Counted from the first letter of the stretch, positions 1-7,521 are shown. The stretch is DNA of 23,358 bases from DATBDM01 sp036269915 (GCA_036269915.1 DATBDM010000232.1:1-23358), one strand, 5' to 3'. Made by a program: numbers and translations. The notes: generated by a model not told the origin, from the letters alone.

Positions 1-1
1 G

Positions 2-892
2 CGCACGTTCACGAGCTACGAGGCGATGCTCGCCGACCCGGACGTCGACGCGGTGATCGTCGCGATCGCCGACCAGTTCCACGTCCAGGCCGCGCGCCTG
101 GCGCTCGCCGCCGGCAAGCCCGTGCTCGTCGAGAAGCCGCTGGGCGTCTCGGCCGCCGAGTGCGAGCCGCTGCTGCGCGAGGTCGAGGCGAGCGGGCTGG
201 CGTTGCAGGTCGGCACGATGCGGCGCTTCGACCCCGGGATCGCCTACGCGCGGGAGTTCATCCGCGAACAGCTCGGGGAGCTGATCGCGCTCAAGGCCTG
301 GTACTGCGACTCGGCCTACCGCTACACGATGACCGACTCGCTGCAACCGGTGATCGAGCGCAGCGCGGCGGCGCGGCGCCCTCCCGGCGACCCGAAGCGC
401 GACCGCCGCCGCTACCTGATGCTCGGCCACGGCAGCCACCTCGTCGACACCGCGCGCTTCTTGGCCGGCGACATCGTGCGCGTCTCCGCGCGACTCGTGG
501 AGAAGGCGGGCATCCACTGCTGGTTCGTCGCCTGCGACTTCGCGAACGGGGCGGCGGGCCACCTCGACCTGACGATGAGCGTGCGGATGGACTGGCACGA
601 GGGCTTCCAGGTCTACGGCGACCGCGGCAGCGTCCTCGGCCGCAGCTTCCAGCCCTGGTACCTGCACGCGAGCGAGGTCGAGTGCTTCTCGGGGACCGAT
701 CAGACCTATCGCCGCCCGCTCGGCGAGGACGGGCACTTCTTCCGCCGGCAGGTCGAGGGGTTCGCGCGCACGGTCCTCGACGGCACGCCTCCCGAGGGCG
801 CGACGGCCGCCGACGGGCTCGCGGCGCTGCGCGTCATGGAGGCGATCGAGCGCTCGGTCGCGACGGGCGCGCCGGTTGGCGTCAGCGCCTGA
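2..892 (+). CDS. Gfo/Idh/MocA-family NAD(P)-dependent oxidoreductase, 5' truncated by window edge
   Basis: The reading frame is open from base 2, so the N-terminal Rossmann strand and start codon lie outside the window. About 296 residues are present. The visible part has the family's hallmark EKPLG (the lysine of the EKP motif is catalytic in characterised relatives), preceded by the typical run AGKPVLV. A later GHGSHLVDTARFLAG segment supplies the His/Asp expected near the substrate, followed by the alpha/beta C-terminal domain. The family oxidises or reduces sugars, inositols and related polyols with NAD(P). The stop TGA shares its last base with the ATG of the next gene, a sugar isomerase-like protein, so the two are probably translationally coupled and serve one sugar or inositol pathway. 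The substrate cannot be told from sequence. Family call is firm. Confidence 0.9.
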   Translation, partial: RTFTSYEAMLADPDVDAVIVAIADQFHVQAARLALAAGKPVLVEKPLGVSAAECEPLLREVEASGLALQVGTMRRFDPGIAYAREFIREQLGELIALKAWYCDSAYRYTMTDSLQPVIERSAAARRPPGDPKRDRRRYLMLGHGSHLVDTARFLAGDIVRVSARLVEKAGIHCWFVACDFANGAAGHLDLTMSVRMDWHEGFQVYGDRGSVLGRSFQPWYLHASEVECFSGTDQTYRRPLGEDGHFFRRQVEGFARTVLDGTPPEGATAADGLAALRVMEAIERSVATGAPVGVSA

Positions 893-1716
893 TGCGCCTC
901 GGGATCTTCGCCCGCACGTTCGCGCGCGACACGCTCGAGGCCGCGCTCGACGCGGTCGTCGCGCACGGGCTCGACGCGGCGCAGTTCAACCCCGTGCTGC
1001 TCGGCGGGCCGTCGCTGCCGCCGTCGCTCTCCGCGGCCGATCGCGAGCGCGTCGCCGCCGCGCACGGCGCGCGCGGGATCGCGATGGTCGCCGTCTCCGG
1101 GACCTACAACATGGCCCATCCGGATCCCGTTCGCCGAGCCGACGGCGCGCGCCGGCTGGCCGCGCTGATCGCCGCCGCGCCCGGGCTCGGCACGGGCGTG
1201 GTCACGCTCTGCGCCGGCACGCGCGATCCCGACGACATGTGGCGCGCGCATCCCGGCAACGCGGCGCCGGACGCGTGGGCGGACATGCTCGCCTCCGTCA
1301 CGGCGGCGGTCGAGGCCGCCGAGCGCGCGGGCGTCGCCGTCGCGGTCGAGCCCGAGCCCGGCAACGTCGTCCGCGACGCGCCCGCCGCGCGGCGGCTGCT
1401 CGACCAGGTCCGCTCGCCGGCGCTGCGGATCGTGCTCGACGCCGCCAACCTGCTGCCGCCCGAGCGCCTGCCCGACCAGGCGAGGGTCCTCGGCGAGGCG
1501 CTCGAGCTCCTCGGCCCCGCGCTCGTGCTCGCGCACGCCAAGGACGTCCGCCCCGACGGGACCGTCGTCGCCGCCGGCCGCGGCGCGGTCGACTACCCGG
1601 CCTACGTCGCCGGGCTGCGCAGCGCGGGCTTCGACGGGCCGCTGGTGCTGCACGGGCTCGCCGAAGATGAGGTCGACGCGAGCGTCGCGTTCGTGCGCGC
1701 GGCCCTGACTGCGTAG
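892..1716 (+). CDS. Sugar phosphate isomerase/epimerase-like TIM-barrel protein
   Basis: This 274-residue protein has the xylose-isomerase-like TIM-barrel (AP endonuclease 2) pattern: an N-terminal MRLGIFARTF strand, then VEPEPGN (Glu153), LDAANLLPP (Asp183) and LAHAKD (His215), which match three usual metal-ligand positions of the family. The last barrel strand reads LVLHG, so His254 sits where a glutamate is usual. Relatives isomerise or epimerise keto-sugars, inosose or hydroxypyruvate. The ATG overlaps the stop of the upstream Gfo/Idh/MocA gene by one base, a pairing common in inositol and rare-sugar catabolism. The start is fixed by that overlap, and there is no independent promoter-like hexamer before it. 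The exact reaction is unknown. Confidence 0.85.
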   Translation: MRLGIFARTFARDTLEAALDAVVAHGLDAAQFNPVLLGGPSLPPSLSAADRERVAAAHGARGIAMVAVSGTYNMAHPDPVRRADGARRLAALIAAAPGLGTGVVTLCAGTRDPDDMWRAHPGNAAPDAWADMLASVTAAVEAAERAGVAVAVEPEPGNVVRDAPAARRLLDQVRSPALRIVLDAANLLPPERLPDQARVLGEALELLGPALVLAHAKDVRPDGTVVAAGRGAVDYPAYVAGLRSAGFDGPLVLHGLAEDEVDASVAFVRAALTA

Positions 1717-1719
1717 CGT
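1714..1719 (+). promoter_or_regulatory. Candidate -10 hexamer for a leaderless mRNA
   Basis: TAGCGT fits the actinobacterial TANNNT consensus and ends six bases before the GTG start at 1726. No Shine-Dalgarno sequence is present, so transcription would begin at or next to the start codon. The hexamer includes the stop codon of the preceding gene. No good -35 element is visible. Confidence 0.4.
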
Positions 1720-1725
1720 GGGCGC

Positions 1726-2415
1726 GTGCCCGAGCGCCCCATGCCGAGCTGGATGCGCGACCGCCACCTCGCGGCGGACGTCGAGGACCTCGGCCGCGCC
1801 GATCCGCTGTGGCCCGGCCAACTGGCCACGCTCGTCGCGCTCCTCCTCTACCTGGCGCTGCCCGTCCAGCTGACGCTCGGCCCGAACTGGATCATCCCCC
1901 TGGCCGAAGGCGCCGGGCTCGTCGCGCTCGTCCTCGCCACCCGCGCAGGCCGCACGGAGGCGCGCCGGCGTGGCCTGGCGATCGGGCTCGTGAGCCTCGC
2001 GGTCGTCGCCAACCTGACCGCGCTCGGGCTGCTCACCCACTACCTGATCGCCGGCGGCCGCGCGAGCGGCTCGAACCTGATCGGCGGGGGCGTGCTGATC
2101 TGGACCACGAACTGGCTGCTGTTCGGCGTCCTCTACTGGGAGATCGACCGCGGCGGCCCCGTGCGCCCGGCCGGGACCAAGCCCGCGCCCGACCTGCTCT
2201 TCCCGCAGATGTCCGATCCGGGGTTCGCCCCGCGGGGCTGGATGCCGACGTTCGTCGACTACCTCTACGTGTCGCTCACCAACCAGACCGCCTTCAGCCC
2301 GACGGACACGATGCCGCTGACCATCCGGCTGAAGCTGTTGATGGGCGTCCAGGGCGTTGCGGGGCTGGTGACCACGGGCGTGATCGTCGCCCGGGCCGTG
2401 AACATCCTCGGCTGA
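1726..2415 (+). CDS. DUF1345-like integral membrane protein
   Basis: The 229-residue protein has about five hydrophobic segments: near residues 30-50, 55-70, 85-110, 120-140, and a last one ending at the C-terminus. Between the last two lies a polar loop, FVDYLYVSLTNQTAFSPTD, which resembles the loop of DUF1345/COG4291 proteins (predicted membrane proteins with a channel-pore-like region). I assign the family from that loop and the topology, from memory and without an alignment. GTG at 1726 is preferred because a TANNNT hexamer lies six bases upstream; ATG at 1741 is an in-frame alternative. The gene sits between sugar-metabolism genes, but nothing ties it to them functionally. A transport or ion-conductance role is only a guess. 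Confidence 0.7.
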   Translation: MPERPMPSWMRDRHLAADVEDLGRADPLWPGQLATLVALLLYLALPVQLTLGPNWIIPLAEGAGLVALVLATRAGRTEARRRGLAIGLVSLAVVANLTALGLLTHYLIAGGRASGSNLIGGGVLIWTTNWLLFGVLYWEIDRGGPVRPAGTKPAPDLLFPQMSDPGFAPRGWMPTFVDYLYVSLTNQTAFSPTDTMPLTIRLKLLMGVQGVAGLVTTGVIVARAVNILG

Positions 2416-2431
2416 CGGGTACGTCCTCTCC

Positions 2432-3802
2432 ATGATCCTTGGACGACTGCCGGCCCCACCCTACGACCGCGCGCAGGTCACGCCGGGCGTCGTGCACATC
2501 GGCGTCGGCGGCTTCCATCGCGCGCATCAGGCGCTGTTCCACGACCGCCTGCTGGAGCGCGGCGAGACCGCGTGGGGGCTCTGCGGCATGAGCGTGCTCG
2601 ACGCCGACCGGCGCATCCAGGACGTGCTCGAGGCGCAGGACGGCCTCTACACGCTCGTCGAGAAGCATGCCGACGGCGAGTGGGACGGGCGCGTGATCGG
2701 CTCGATCGTCGCGCACCGCTTCGCGCCCGCCGACCGGGAGGCCGCGATCGAGGTGCTCGCCGGCGAGCGCACGAAGATCGTGTCCCTGACCATCACCGAG
2801 GGCGGATACGACCTCGACGGCGCGCCGACGACCGCCTACGAGCTCGTGACCGAGGCGCTGCGGCGGCGCCGCGACCGCGACGAAGCTCCGTTCACGATCA
2901 TGTCCTGTGACAACCTCGAGGGCAACGGGCAGCGCGCGCGGCGGGCGTTCACGACCTTCGCCGCCCGCGAGGACGCGGGACTCGGCGATTGGATCGGCGA
3001 GCACGTCGCCTTCCCCTGCTCGATGGTCGACCGCATCACCCCCGTCACCACGGACGACGACCGCCGCGAGATCGAGGCGCGCTTCGGCGTCGACGACGCC
3101 TGGCCGGTGGTCTGCGAGCCCTTCATCCAGTGGGTGCTCGAGGACTCGTTCGCCGACGGCCGCCCGCCCTACGATGACGTCGGCGTGCAGGTCGTCGACG
3201 ACGTCGAGCCGTACGAGCTGATGAAGCTGCGGCTGCTCAACGCCTCCCACCAGGCGCTGGCCTACTTCGGGCACCTGGCCGGCTACGCGCTCGTCCACGA
3301 CGCCGCGCAGGACCCGGCGTTCCGGCGCTTCCTGCTCGGCTACATGGAACAGGAGGCCACGCCGACGCTGCCACCCGTGCCCGGCGTCGACGTCGCCGAC
3401 TACCGGACCACGCTGATCGAGCGCTTCTCCAACCCGGGCGTGCGCGACACGATCCCGCGGCTCGCGGCCGAGAGCTCGGATCGCATCCCGAAGTGGCTGC
3501 TGCCGGTCATCCGCCGCCGGCTCGAGGACGGCGGCGAGATCCGCCGGTCCGCCGCGGTGGTCGCGAGCTGGGCGCGCTACGCCGAGGGCGTCGACGAGCA
3601 CGGCGAGCCGATCGAGGTGGTCGACCGGCTCGCCGGGCGCCTCGGCGAGCTCGCGCGCGACCCGGACCCGGATGCCTTCATCCGCGACCGGGAGCTGTTC
3701 GGGGAGCTCGCGGAGGACGAGCGCTTCGCGGCGGCCTACCGCGACGCGCGCGCCTCGCTGCGAGAGCGGGGCGCGCGCGCGACGCTCGAGTCGCTCGCCT
3801 AG
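2432..3802 (+). CDS. Mannitol dehydrogenase family protein (polyol/uronate NAD-dependent dehydrogenase)
   Basis: The 456-residue protein matches the long-chain mannitol dehydrogenase family in length and layout. It opens with VVHIGVGGFHRAHQALF, the family's N-terminal nucleotide-binding stretch, contains SCDNLEGNG, and has the catalytic segment KLRLLNASHQ. There Lys265, Asn270 and His273 keep the K-x4-N-x2-H spacing known from Pseudomonas mannitol 2-dehydrogenase (Lys295, Asn300, His303). Family members interconvert mannitol, arabinitol, fructuronate or tagaturonate with their keto forms. No Shine-Dalgarno is seen; TACGTC six bases before the ATG is a weak leaderless -10. With the oxidoreductase and isomerase upstream it suggests a sugar/polyol catabolic neighbourhood. 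Substrate is undetermined. Its stop lies five bases from the end of the convergent channel gene. Confidence 0.92.
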   Translation: MILGRLPAPPYDRAQVTPGVVHIGVGGFHRAHQALFHDRLLERGETAWGLCGMSVLDADRRIQDVLEAQDGLYTLVEKHADGEWDGRVIGSIVAHRFAPADREAAIEVLAGERTKIVSLTITEGGYDLDGAPTTAYELVTEALRRRRDRDEAPFTIMSCDNLEGNGQRARRAFTTFAAREDAGLGDWIGEHVAFPCSMVDRITPVTTDDDRREIEARFGVDDAWPVVCEPFIQWVLEDSFADGRPPYDDVGVQVVDDVEPYELMKLRLLNASHQALAYFGHLAGYALVHDAAQDPAFRRFLLGYMEQEATPTLPPVPGVDVADYRTTLIERFSNPGVRDTIPRLAAESSDRIPKWLLPVIRRRLEDGGEIRRSAAVVASWARYAEGVDEHGEPIEVVDRLAGRLGELARDPDPDAFIRDRELFGELAEDERFAAAYRDARASLRERGARATLESLA

Positions 3803-3807
3803 CCGCG

Positions 3808-4638
3808 TCAGCCTCCGGCGCGGGTCGAGCCGGGGGTGTCGAACGGCCGCGTGTCGTCGCCGTTGCCGCGCGAGACGCGGCGGTTGGCGTCGTCACGGGC
3901 GCGCTCGGCGTCCTGGCGGCCGCGCTCCTTGCCGACCTCCATGTCGCGGCGCACCTGGCCGCGCTGCTCCTGGCCCTTGTCGTAGGCGTCCGCGAGCATG
4001 CGGCCGGCGACGTCACGGCCGCCGAGGCCGAAGGCGAGCGCCATCGCGAGGAACACGCCGCCGATCAGCGCGGCGTAGGTGATCGTGACGATCTCCGTGG
4101 CGATCTGGAGCTGGTTGAGGATCATGAACGTCGCGATCGCCATGACCAGCACCGGGACGACCGAGCCGACGACCTTGCCGGTCGGCGTGTCGCCCATCGT
4201 GCGGGCGACGAGGCCGCCCACGGCGGCGGCGATGGCGCCGGCCACGACGAAGATCAGGATCGCGGCGACGACGTTGGGCAGGTAGGCGCCGATCGAGGCC
4301 ACGAAGGTGTTCAGCGCGGAGATGCCGAGCTGGGAGACCGCGATCGCGAGGGCGCCGAGGAAGATGAACCAGAACGCGACCGAGCCGATCAGGCTCGACG
4401 GACTCGTGTCGGGCGCGACGCGATCGACGTACTGGCCTGCATGGCCGGAATGCAGTGCGCGGTCGACGCCGACCTTCTGCAGCACCTTCGTCAGCGCGGT
4501 CTTGACGACCTTGGCGACGAGCCAGCCGATGAAGAGGATGATCAGGAAGCCGAGCAGCCGCGGCAGGAAGCCGATCAGGCTGTCGAGCCCCTGCTGGAGC
4601 GAGTCGCCGACGTTCACGGCGGCGAGCAGCGAGGACAT
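3808..4638 (-). CDS. CmpX-like conserved-TM-helix (mechanosensitive-channel-related) membrane protein
   Basis: The 276-residue protein has two copies of the 'conserved TM helix' pattern seen in CmpX and MscS-related proteins. The first is near residues 20-55 (RLLGFLIILFIGWLVAK then VLQKVGVD), the second near 115-150 (LPNVVAAILIFVVAG then GGLVARTM). Further hydrophobic spans lie around 85-110 and 160-205. From about residue 215 a highly charged tail rich in Arg, Asp, Glu and Gln follows, probably cytoplasmic. The family is linked to envelope stress and ion flux, but no gating domain is seen here. The ATG is supported by AAAGGA seven bases upstream. The gene diverges from the TetR-GAF-PP2C gene and shares with it the gap holding two palindromic operator-like sites. 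Confidence 0.85.
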   Translation of the reverse strand: MSSLLAAVNVGDSLQQGLDSLIGFLPRLLGFLIILFIGWLVAKVVKTALTKVLQKVGVDRALHSGHAGQYVDRVAPDTSPSSLIGSVAFWFIFLGALAIAVSQLGISALNTFVASIGAYLPNVVAAILIFVVAGAIAAAVGGLVARTMGDTPTGKVVGSVVPVLVMAIATFMILNQLQIATEIVTITYAALIGGVFLAMALAFGLGGRDVAGRMLADAYDKGQEQRGQVRRDMEVGKERGRQDAERARDDANRRVSRGNGDDTRPFDTPGSTRAGG

Positions 4639-4686
4639 GGATGGGTCCTTTCAGGTCGTGATTGCCACCCGGGCTTCGCCAGCCGT

Positions 4687-4713
4687 CTAGTATCCGAAAC
4701 GCGATCCGGACAA
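4687..4713 (-). promoter_or_regulatory. Weak promoter candidate for the CmpX-like gene
   Basis: Read on the minus strand, TTGTCC (4713-4708) and TACTAG (4692-4687) are spaced 15 bases apart, 49 bases before the start codon. The spacing is short and the -10 poor. The proposed -35 abuts operator-like site 1, so a repressor bound there could block it. Confidence 0.25.
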
Positions 4714-6198
4714 GTGAGACACCGCGTCTTGCGGTCATGTTCGATTTCTCACCATCTAACTGAGACACAGCGTCCCATTTCCTCGCCAGCTCACACCGCG
4801 CGTCGCCGCCGCGCGGACGCGGAGGTCAACGCCGAGCGGGTGCTGAACGCGGCGATCGAGCTCCTGCGCTCGGAGCCCGACGCGAGCATCGAGGACGTCG
4901 CCGACGCCGCCGGCGTCTCGCGCGCGACGGTCTACCGGCACTTCCGCTCGCGCGTCGAGCTGGTCGAGGCGGCACGGGAGCGCGCCCGGCGATCGACCGA
5001 CGCCAACGAACAGGACGCGCTGCGCCCGCCCGGCGAGCTCGCGGGCGGCCCGACGCCACTCGACGTCGCCGACGTGCTCAACAAGGTCCCGCCGCACCTG
5101 CTCGGCGAGCAGATCGTGGCCGAGGCCCAGCGGCTCACCGGCGTCAGCTCGGTCGCCCTCTACCTCGTCGACATCGACGGGTCGCGGCTCTGGCGGCTGG
5201 CGGGGCCGGCCAACTTCCCCGAGAGCCTCGAGGCGCCGCTCGCCGTCGGCCCGGAGATCTCGCGCGAAAGCGTCGAGCTGCTGCGCCGCGTGCTCGCGGA
5301 GGAGCTGCCGGGCACCGTGATGGCACCGATGTTCCTCCGTGGCCGTGCGCTCGGCGTGCTCCTCGCGGTCGGCACGGGCGAGGCGCCGCTGGTCGCGCTC
5401 GCGCGGCAGGCCGCCGCCTCGCTGGCGCTGGCGTCCGACTACACCGACGTGATCGATCAGACGCGGCGACGCAAGGAGACGAGCGCGGCAGCCGAGATCC
5501 AGCAGAACCTGCTGCCGCCGCGGATCGCCCGCATCGCCGGCGGCGTGCTCGCCGGCAACGTGCTGCCGAGCTACGAGATCGGCGGCGACTGGTTCGACTA
5601 CATCGAGAACCGCGACGGCGCGTGGCTGGGGATCGCCGACAGCAGGGGCACAGGCACCACCGCCGCGTCGCTCAGCGCGATCGCGCTCGGCGCCTTTCGC
5701 GCCAAGCGCAAGATCAGCCCGGACCTCGCCGCCGTCGCCGCCGCGATCCACGAGACGCTCGTCGAGCTCGACGTCGAGGGTGCCTTCGTCAACGTCGTCC
5801 TCGCCCGCTGGCACGGCCCGTCCAGCCGTCTCTCGTGGATCACCTGCGGCCACCAGGCGCCGCTGCTGATCTCGCCTGACGGCGAGCTCGAGCAGCTGTC
5901 CGACCCCGACCACGAGGGGCTGGGCCTCGGCGTCGCGGACCGCGAGTTCGCCGTCAGCCACCGCCGGCTCCAGCCCGGCGAGCGCCTGCTGCTGCTCTCG
6001 GACGGCGCGCTGGACCGGCGCACCTCGGGAGGCGGCACGATCGGCCTCGACGGGATCCGGGGCGCGGTCGCACGTGCCCGGGACATGAGCGCGCCGTCGA
6101 CCGTCCGCGCGATCGAGGACGCGATCCACGACGCCTCGTCGGAGCCCCTCGAGGACGACGCGACCGTCGTCGTGTTCGCCCCCAGCACGCGCGTCTAG
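4714..6198 (+). CDS. TetR-type HTH / GAF-like / PP2C (SpoIIE) phosphatase fusion regulator
   Basis: With GTG 4714 as start the protein has 494 residues. Residues about 30-78 form a TetR N-terminal domain, with helix-turn-helix SIEDVADAAGVSRATVYRHF at 58-77. About 115-260 looks like a GAF sensor domain (EAQRLTGVSSVALYLVD). About 270-494 is a PP2C/SpoIIE phosphatase: GGDWFD (Asp292), GIADSRGTG (Asp309), ITCGHQAPLL, LLLSDGALD (Asp430) and EDDATVVV (Asp481/482). The metal-binding aspartates are kept, although the usual DVxGHG is altered. TetR proteins normally carry a helical ligand domain after the HTH; here it is replaced by a sensor-phosphatase. Such phosphatases often act on anti-sigma antagonists. 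The start is uncertain: no ATG, GTG or TTG lies in frame between 4732 and 4839, and ATT 4777, just after the second operator, would give a typical TetR N-terminus. Confidence 0.85.
   Translation: MRHRVLRSCSISHHLTETQRPISSPAHTARRRRADAEVNAERVLNAAIELLRSEPDASIEDVADAAGVSRATVYRHFRSRVELVEAARERARRSTDANEQDALRPPGELAGGPTPLDVADVLNKVPPHLLGEQIVAEAQRLTGVSSVALYLVDIDGSRLWRLAGPANFPESLEAPLAVGPEISRESVELLRRVLAEELPGTVMAPMFLRGRALGVLLAVGTGEAPLVALARQAAASLALASDYTDVIDQTRRRKETSAAAEIQQNLLPPRIARIAGGVLAGNVLPSYEIGGDWFDYIENRDGAWLGIADSRGTGTTAASLSAIALGAFRAKRKISPDLAAVAAAIHETLVELDVEGAFVNVVLARWHGPSSRLSWITCGHQAPLLISPDGELEQLSDPDHEGLGLGVADREFAVSHRRLQPGERLLLLSDGALDRRTSGGGTIGLDGIRGAVARARDMSAPSTVRAIEDAIHDASSEPLEDDATVVVFAPSTRV
4715..4731. 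promoter_or_regulatory. TetR-type operator-like imperfect palindrome, site 1
   Basis: TGAGACACCGCGTCTTG fits TGAGAC-N5-GTCTCA with two mismatches in the right arm. It shares 13 of its first 14 bases with site 2, 46 bases downstream. It lies between the CmpX-like gene and the TetR-GAF-PP2C gene, as expected for autoregulation by the TetR-type domain. Binding is inferred, not shown. Confidence 0.5.
4761..4777. promoter_or_regulatory. TetR-type operator-like imperfect palindrome, site 2
   Basis: TGAGACACAGCGTCCCA fits TGAGAC-N5-GTCTCA with a single mismatch in the right arm. It starts 46 bases after site 1, roughly four and a half helical turns. A repressor on both sites would flank any promoter between them, such as the weak TTGCGG (4729) and CATCTA (4753) pair. 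Confidence 0.55.
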
Positions 6199-6201
6199 GC
6201 T
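6196..6201 (+). promoter_or_regulatory. Candidate -10 hexamer for a leaderless mRNA
   Basis: TAGGCT (TANNNT) ends six bases before the ATG at 6208, with no Shine-Dalgarno in between. It incorporates the TAG stop codon of the upstream phosphatase gene. Confidence 0.4.
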
Positions 6202-6207
6202 CTCGCC

Positions 6208-6693
6208 ATGCCTGACGACTGGGAGCACCGCATGGCCGGCGTGTGGGCCACCATCGACGAGCGCGAGCCGGCCGACTTCGTCGCCGCGGTCGACGAGCTC
6301 GCCGCGCTGCGCGGCGACGACCCCGACGCGATCTTCGAGCAGGGCGCCGCGCGCGACTCGACCGGGCACTCCGACGAGGCGGTGCCGCGCTACGAGCGCG
6401 CGCTCGCCCTCGGGCTGAGCGGCGAGCGCCGCCGCCGCGCCGTGATCCAGCTGGCCAGCTCGCTGCGCAACCTCGGCCGCGCCGAGGAGAGCGTCCGGCT
6501 GCTCCGTGCCGAGCGCGAGGCCGGCTCGGACCACCTCGACGACGCGGTCAGCGCGTTCCTGGCGCTGGCGCTCGTGGAGACCGGCGACGAGCGCGAGGCG
6601 GCGTCGCTGGCGCTCGAGGCGCTCGCGCCGCACCTGCCGCGCTACCAGCGCTCGCTGGGCAACTACGCACGCGAGCTGCGCGGCGAGGACTAG
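6208..6693 (+). CDS. Tetratricopeptide-repeat protein (TPR_5-like)
   Basis: The 161-residue soluble protein is built of helical TPR-like repeats. It resembles the small group-5 tetratricopeptide proteins in DDPDAIFEQGAARDSTGHSDEAVPRYERAL, RAVIQLASSLRNLGRAEESVRLL and AVSAFLALALVETGDEREAASLALEAL (each split here only for description). Alternating small residues at A/G/Y positions and the conserved AL..L.LGR..E pattern support the call. TPR proteins act as protein-binding scaffolds; the partner is unknown. The ATG is preceded by TAGGCT at -12 and no ribosome-binding site, suggesting a leaderless transcript independent of the phosphatase gene ten bases upstream. Its TAG stop overlaps the stop of the convergent methyltransferase. 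Confidence 0.8.
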   Translation: MPDDWEHRMAGVWATIDEREPADFVAAVDELAALRGDDPDAIFEQGAARDSTGHSDEAVPRYERALALGLSGERRRRAVIQLASSLRNLGRAEESVRLLRAEREAGSDHLDDAVSAFLALALVETGDEREAASLALEALAPHLPRYQRSLGNYARELRGED

Positions 6694-7508
6694 CCGCGCA
6701 GCCCCCAGGCGCCGACGACGGCGGGCAGCAACAGCGTCGCATCCATCGCGACGCTCTCCTCGGTGAGGCGCTGCTCCAGGGTGTCGAGGCGCATCTCGTC
6801 CTCCGTGGCGATGCCCGCGGCGACGATCGGCCGGGCGAGCGTGCGCACGACGGCGGTCAGCAGTCGCGCCGCGGTCGGATCGTGCGGGTCGTAGTAGCGC
6901 TGCAGGCCGAGCGACTCCGTCTCGGCGAGACCCGCCTCGGCGAGGATCCGCTGTAGCCGCGTGCCGATCCGCGGATCGGCGCCCGCGGCGCGGAACGCCG
7001 CCTCGACCCAGCCCAGCGCCTGGGCGAGAAGGGCCAGGGGCGGCTCGCCGCGCACCGTGCCGAGGTCGAAGTCCAACGCCACGAAGCGGCCGCCGGGGCG
7101 CAGGGCCTCGGCGTGGTGGCGCACGATGTCGACGGCGTCGGGCAGGTGAAACAGCAGCAGCCGGGCGACGACGGCGTCGAACGGCTCCGCCGAGCGGTAG
7201 CTGCGCGCGTCGGCTTCGAGCAAGCGGACCTGGTCGAGCCCGCCCGCCGCGCGACGCCGCTCGGCGTGATCGAGCAGCGGCGTCGCGAGGTCGATCCCGA
7301 CGACCGCGCCGCTCGAGCCGACGAGCTCCGCGAGCGCGAAGGCGACGTGCCCGAGCCCGGTGCCGAGATCGAGCACCCGCATCCCCGGGCCGATTCCTGC
7401 GGCCCGGAGGAGAAGCGCGGTGGCGGGCGCGATCGAGGCGGCCTGCGCGTCGAGGCGCGCGACCTCCGCCTCGTCGCTGCCCAGCACGTAGGCGGGCGGC
7501 GAGCGCAT
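6690..7508 (-). CDS. Class I SAM-dependent methyltransferase
   Basis: The 272-residue protein has the Rossmann methyltransferase signature: motif I RVLDLGTGLGH near residues 44-54, an acidic strand end GIDLATPLL, LLEADARSY for adenine binding, DAVVARLLLFHLPDA as motif IV, and HAEALRPGGRFVALDFD as post-motif. This is the UbiE/Methyltransf_11-25 type used on small molecules. The C-terminal part (AAFRAAGADPRIGTRLQRILAEAGL) is the usual lid of this subgroup. The substrate cannot be named. The ATG has no Shine-Dalgarno, but TACGAT lies seven bases before it on the minus strand. The stop codon overlaps that of the TPR gene within the four bases CTAG. Confidence 0.9.
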   Translation of the reverse strand: MRSPPAYVLGSDEAEVARLDAQAASIAPATALLLRAAGIGPGMRVLDLGTGLGHVAFALAELVGSSGAVVGIDLATPLLDHAERRRAAGGLDQVRLLEADARSYRSAEPFDAVVARLLLFHLPDAVDIVRHHAEALRPGGRFVALDFDLGTVRGEPPLALLAQALGWVEAAFRAAGADPRIGTRLQRILAEAGLAETESLGLQRYYDPHDPTAARLLTAVVRTLARPIVAAGIATEDEMRLDTLEQRLTEESVAMDATLLLPAVVGAWGLRG

Positions 7509-7515
7509 CGCGACG

Positions 7516-7521
7516 ATCGTA
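7516..7521 (-). promoter_or_regulatory. Candidate -10 hexamer for a leaderless mRNA
   Basis: On the minus strand TACGAT (TANNNT) ends seven bases before the ATG at 7508, and no Shine-Dalgarno is present. It is part of the local palindrome ACGATCGT. Confidence 0.45.
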
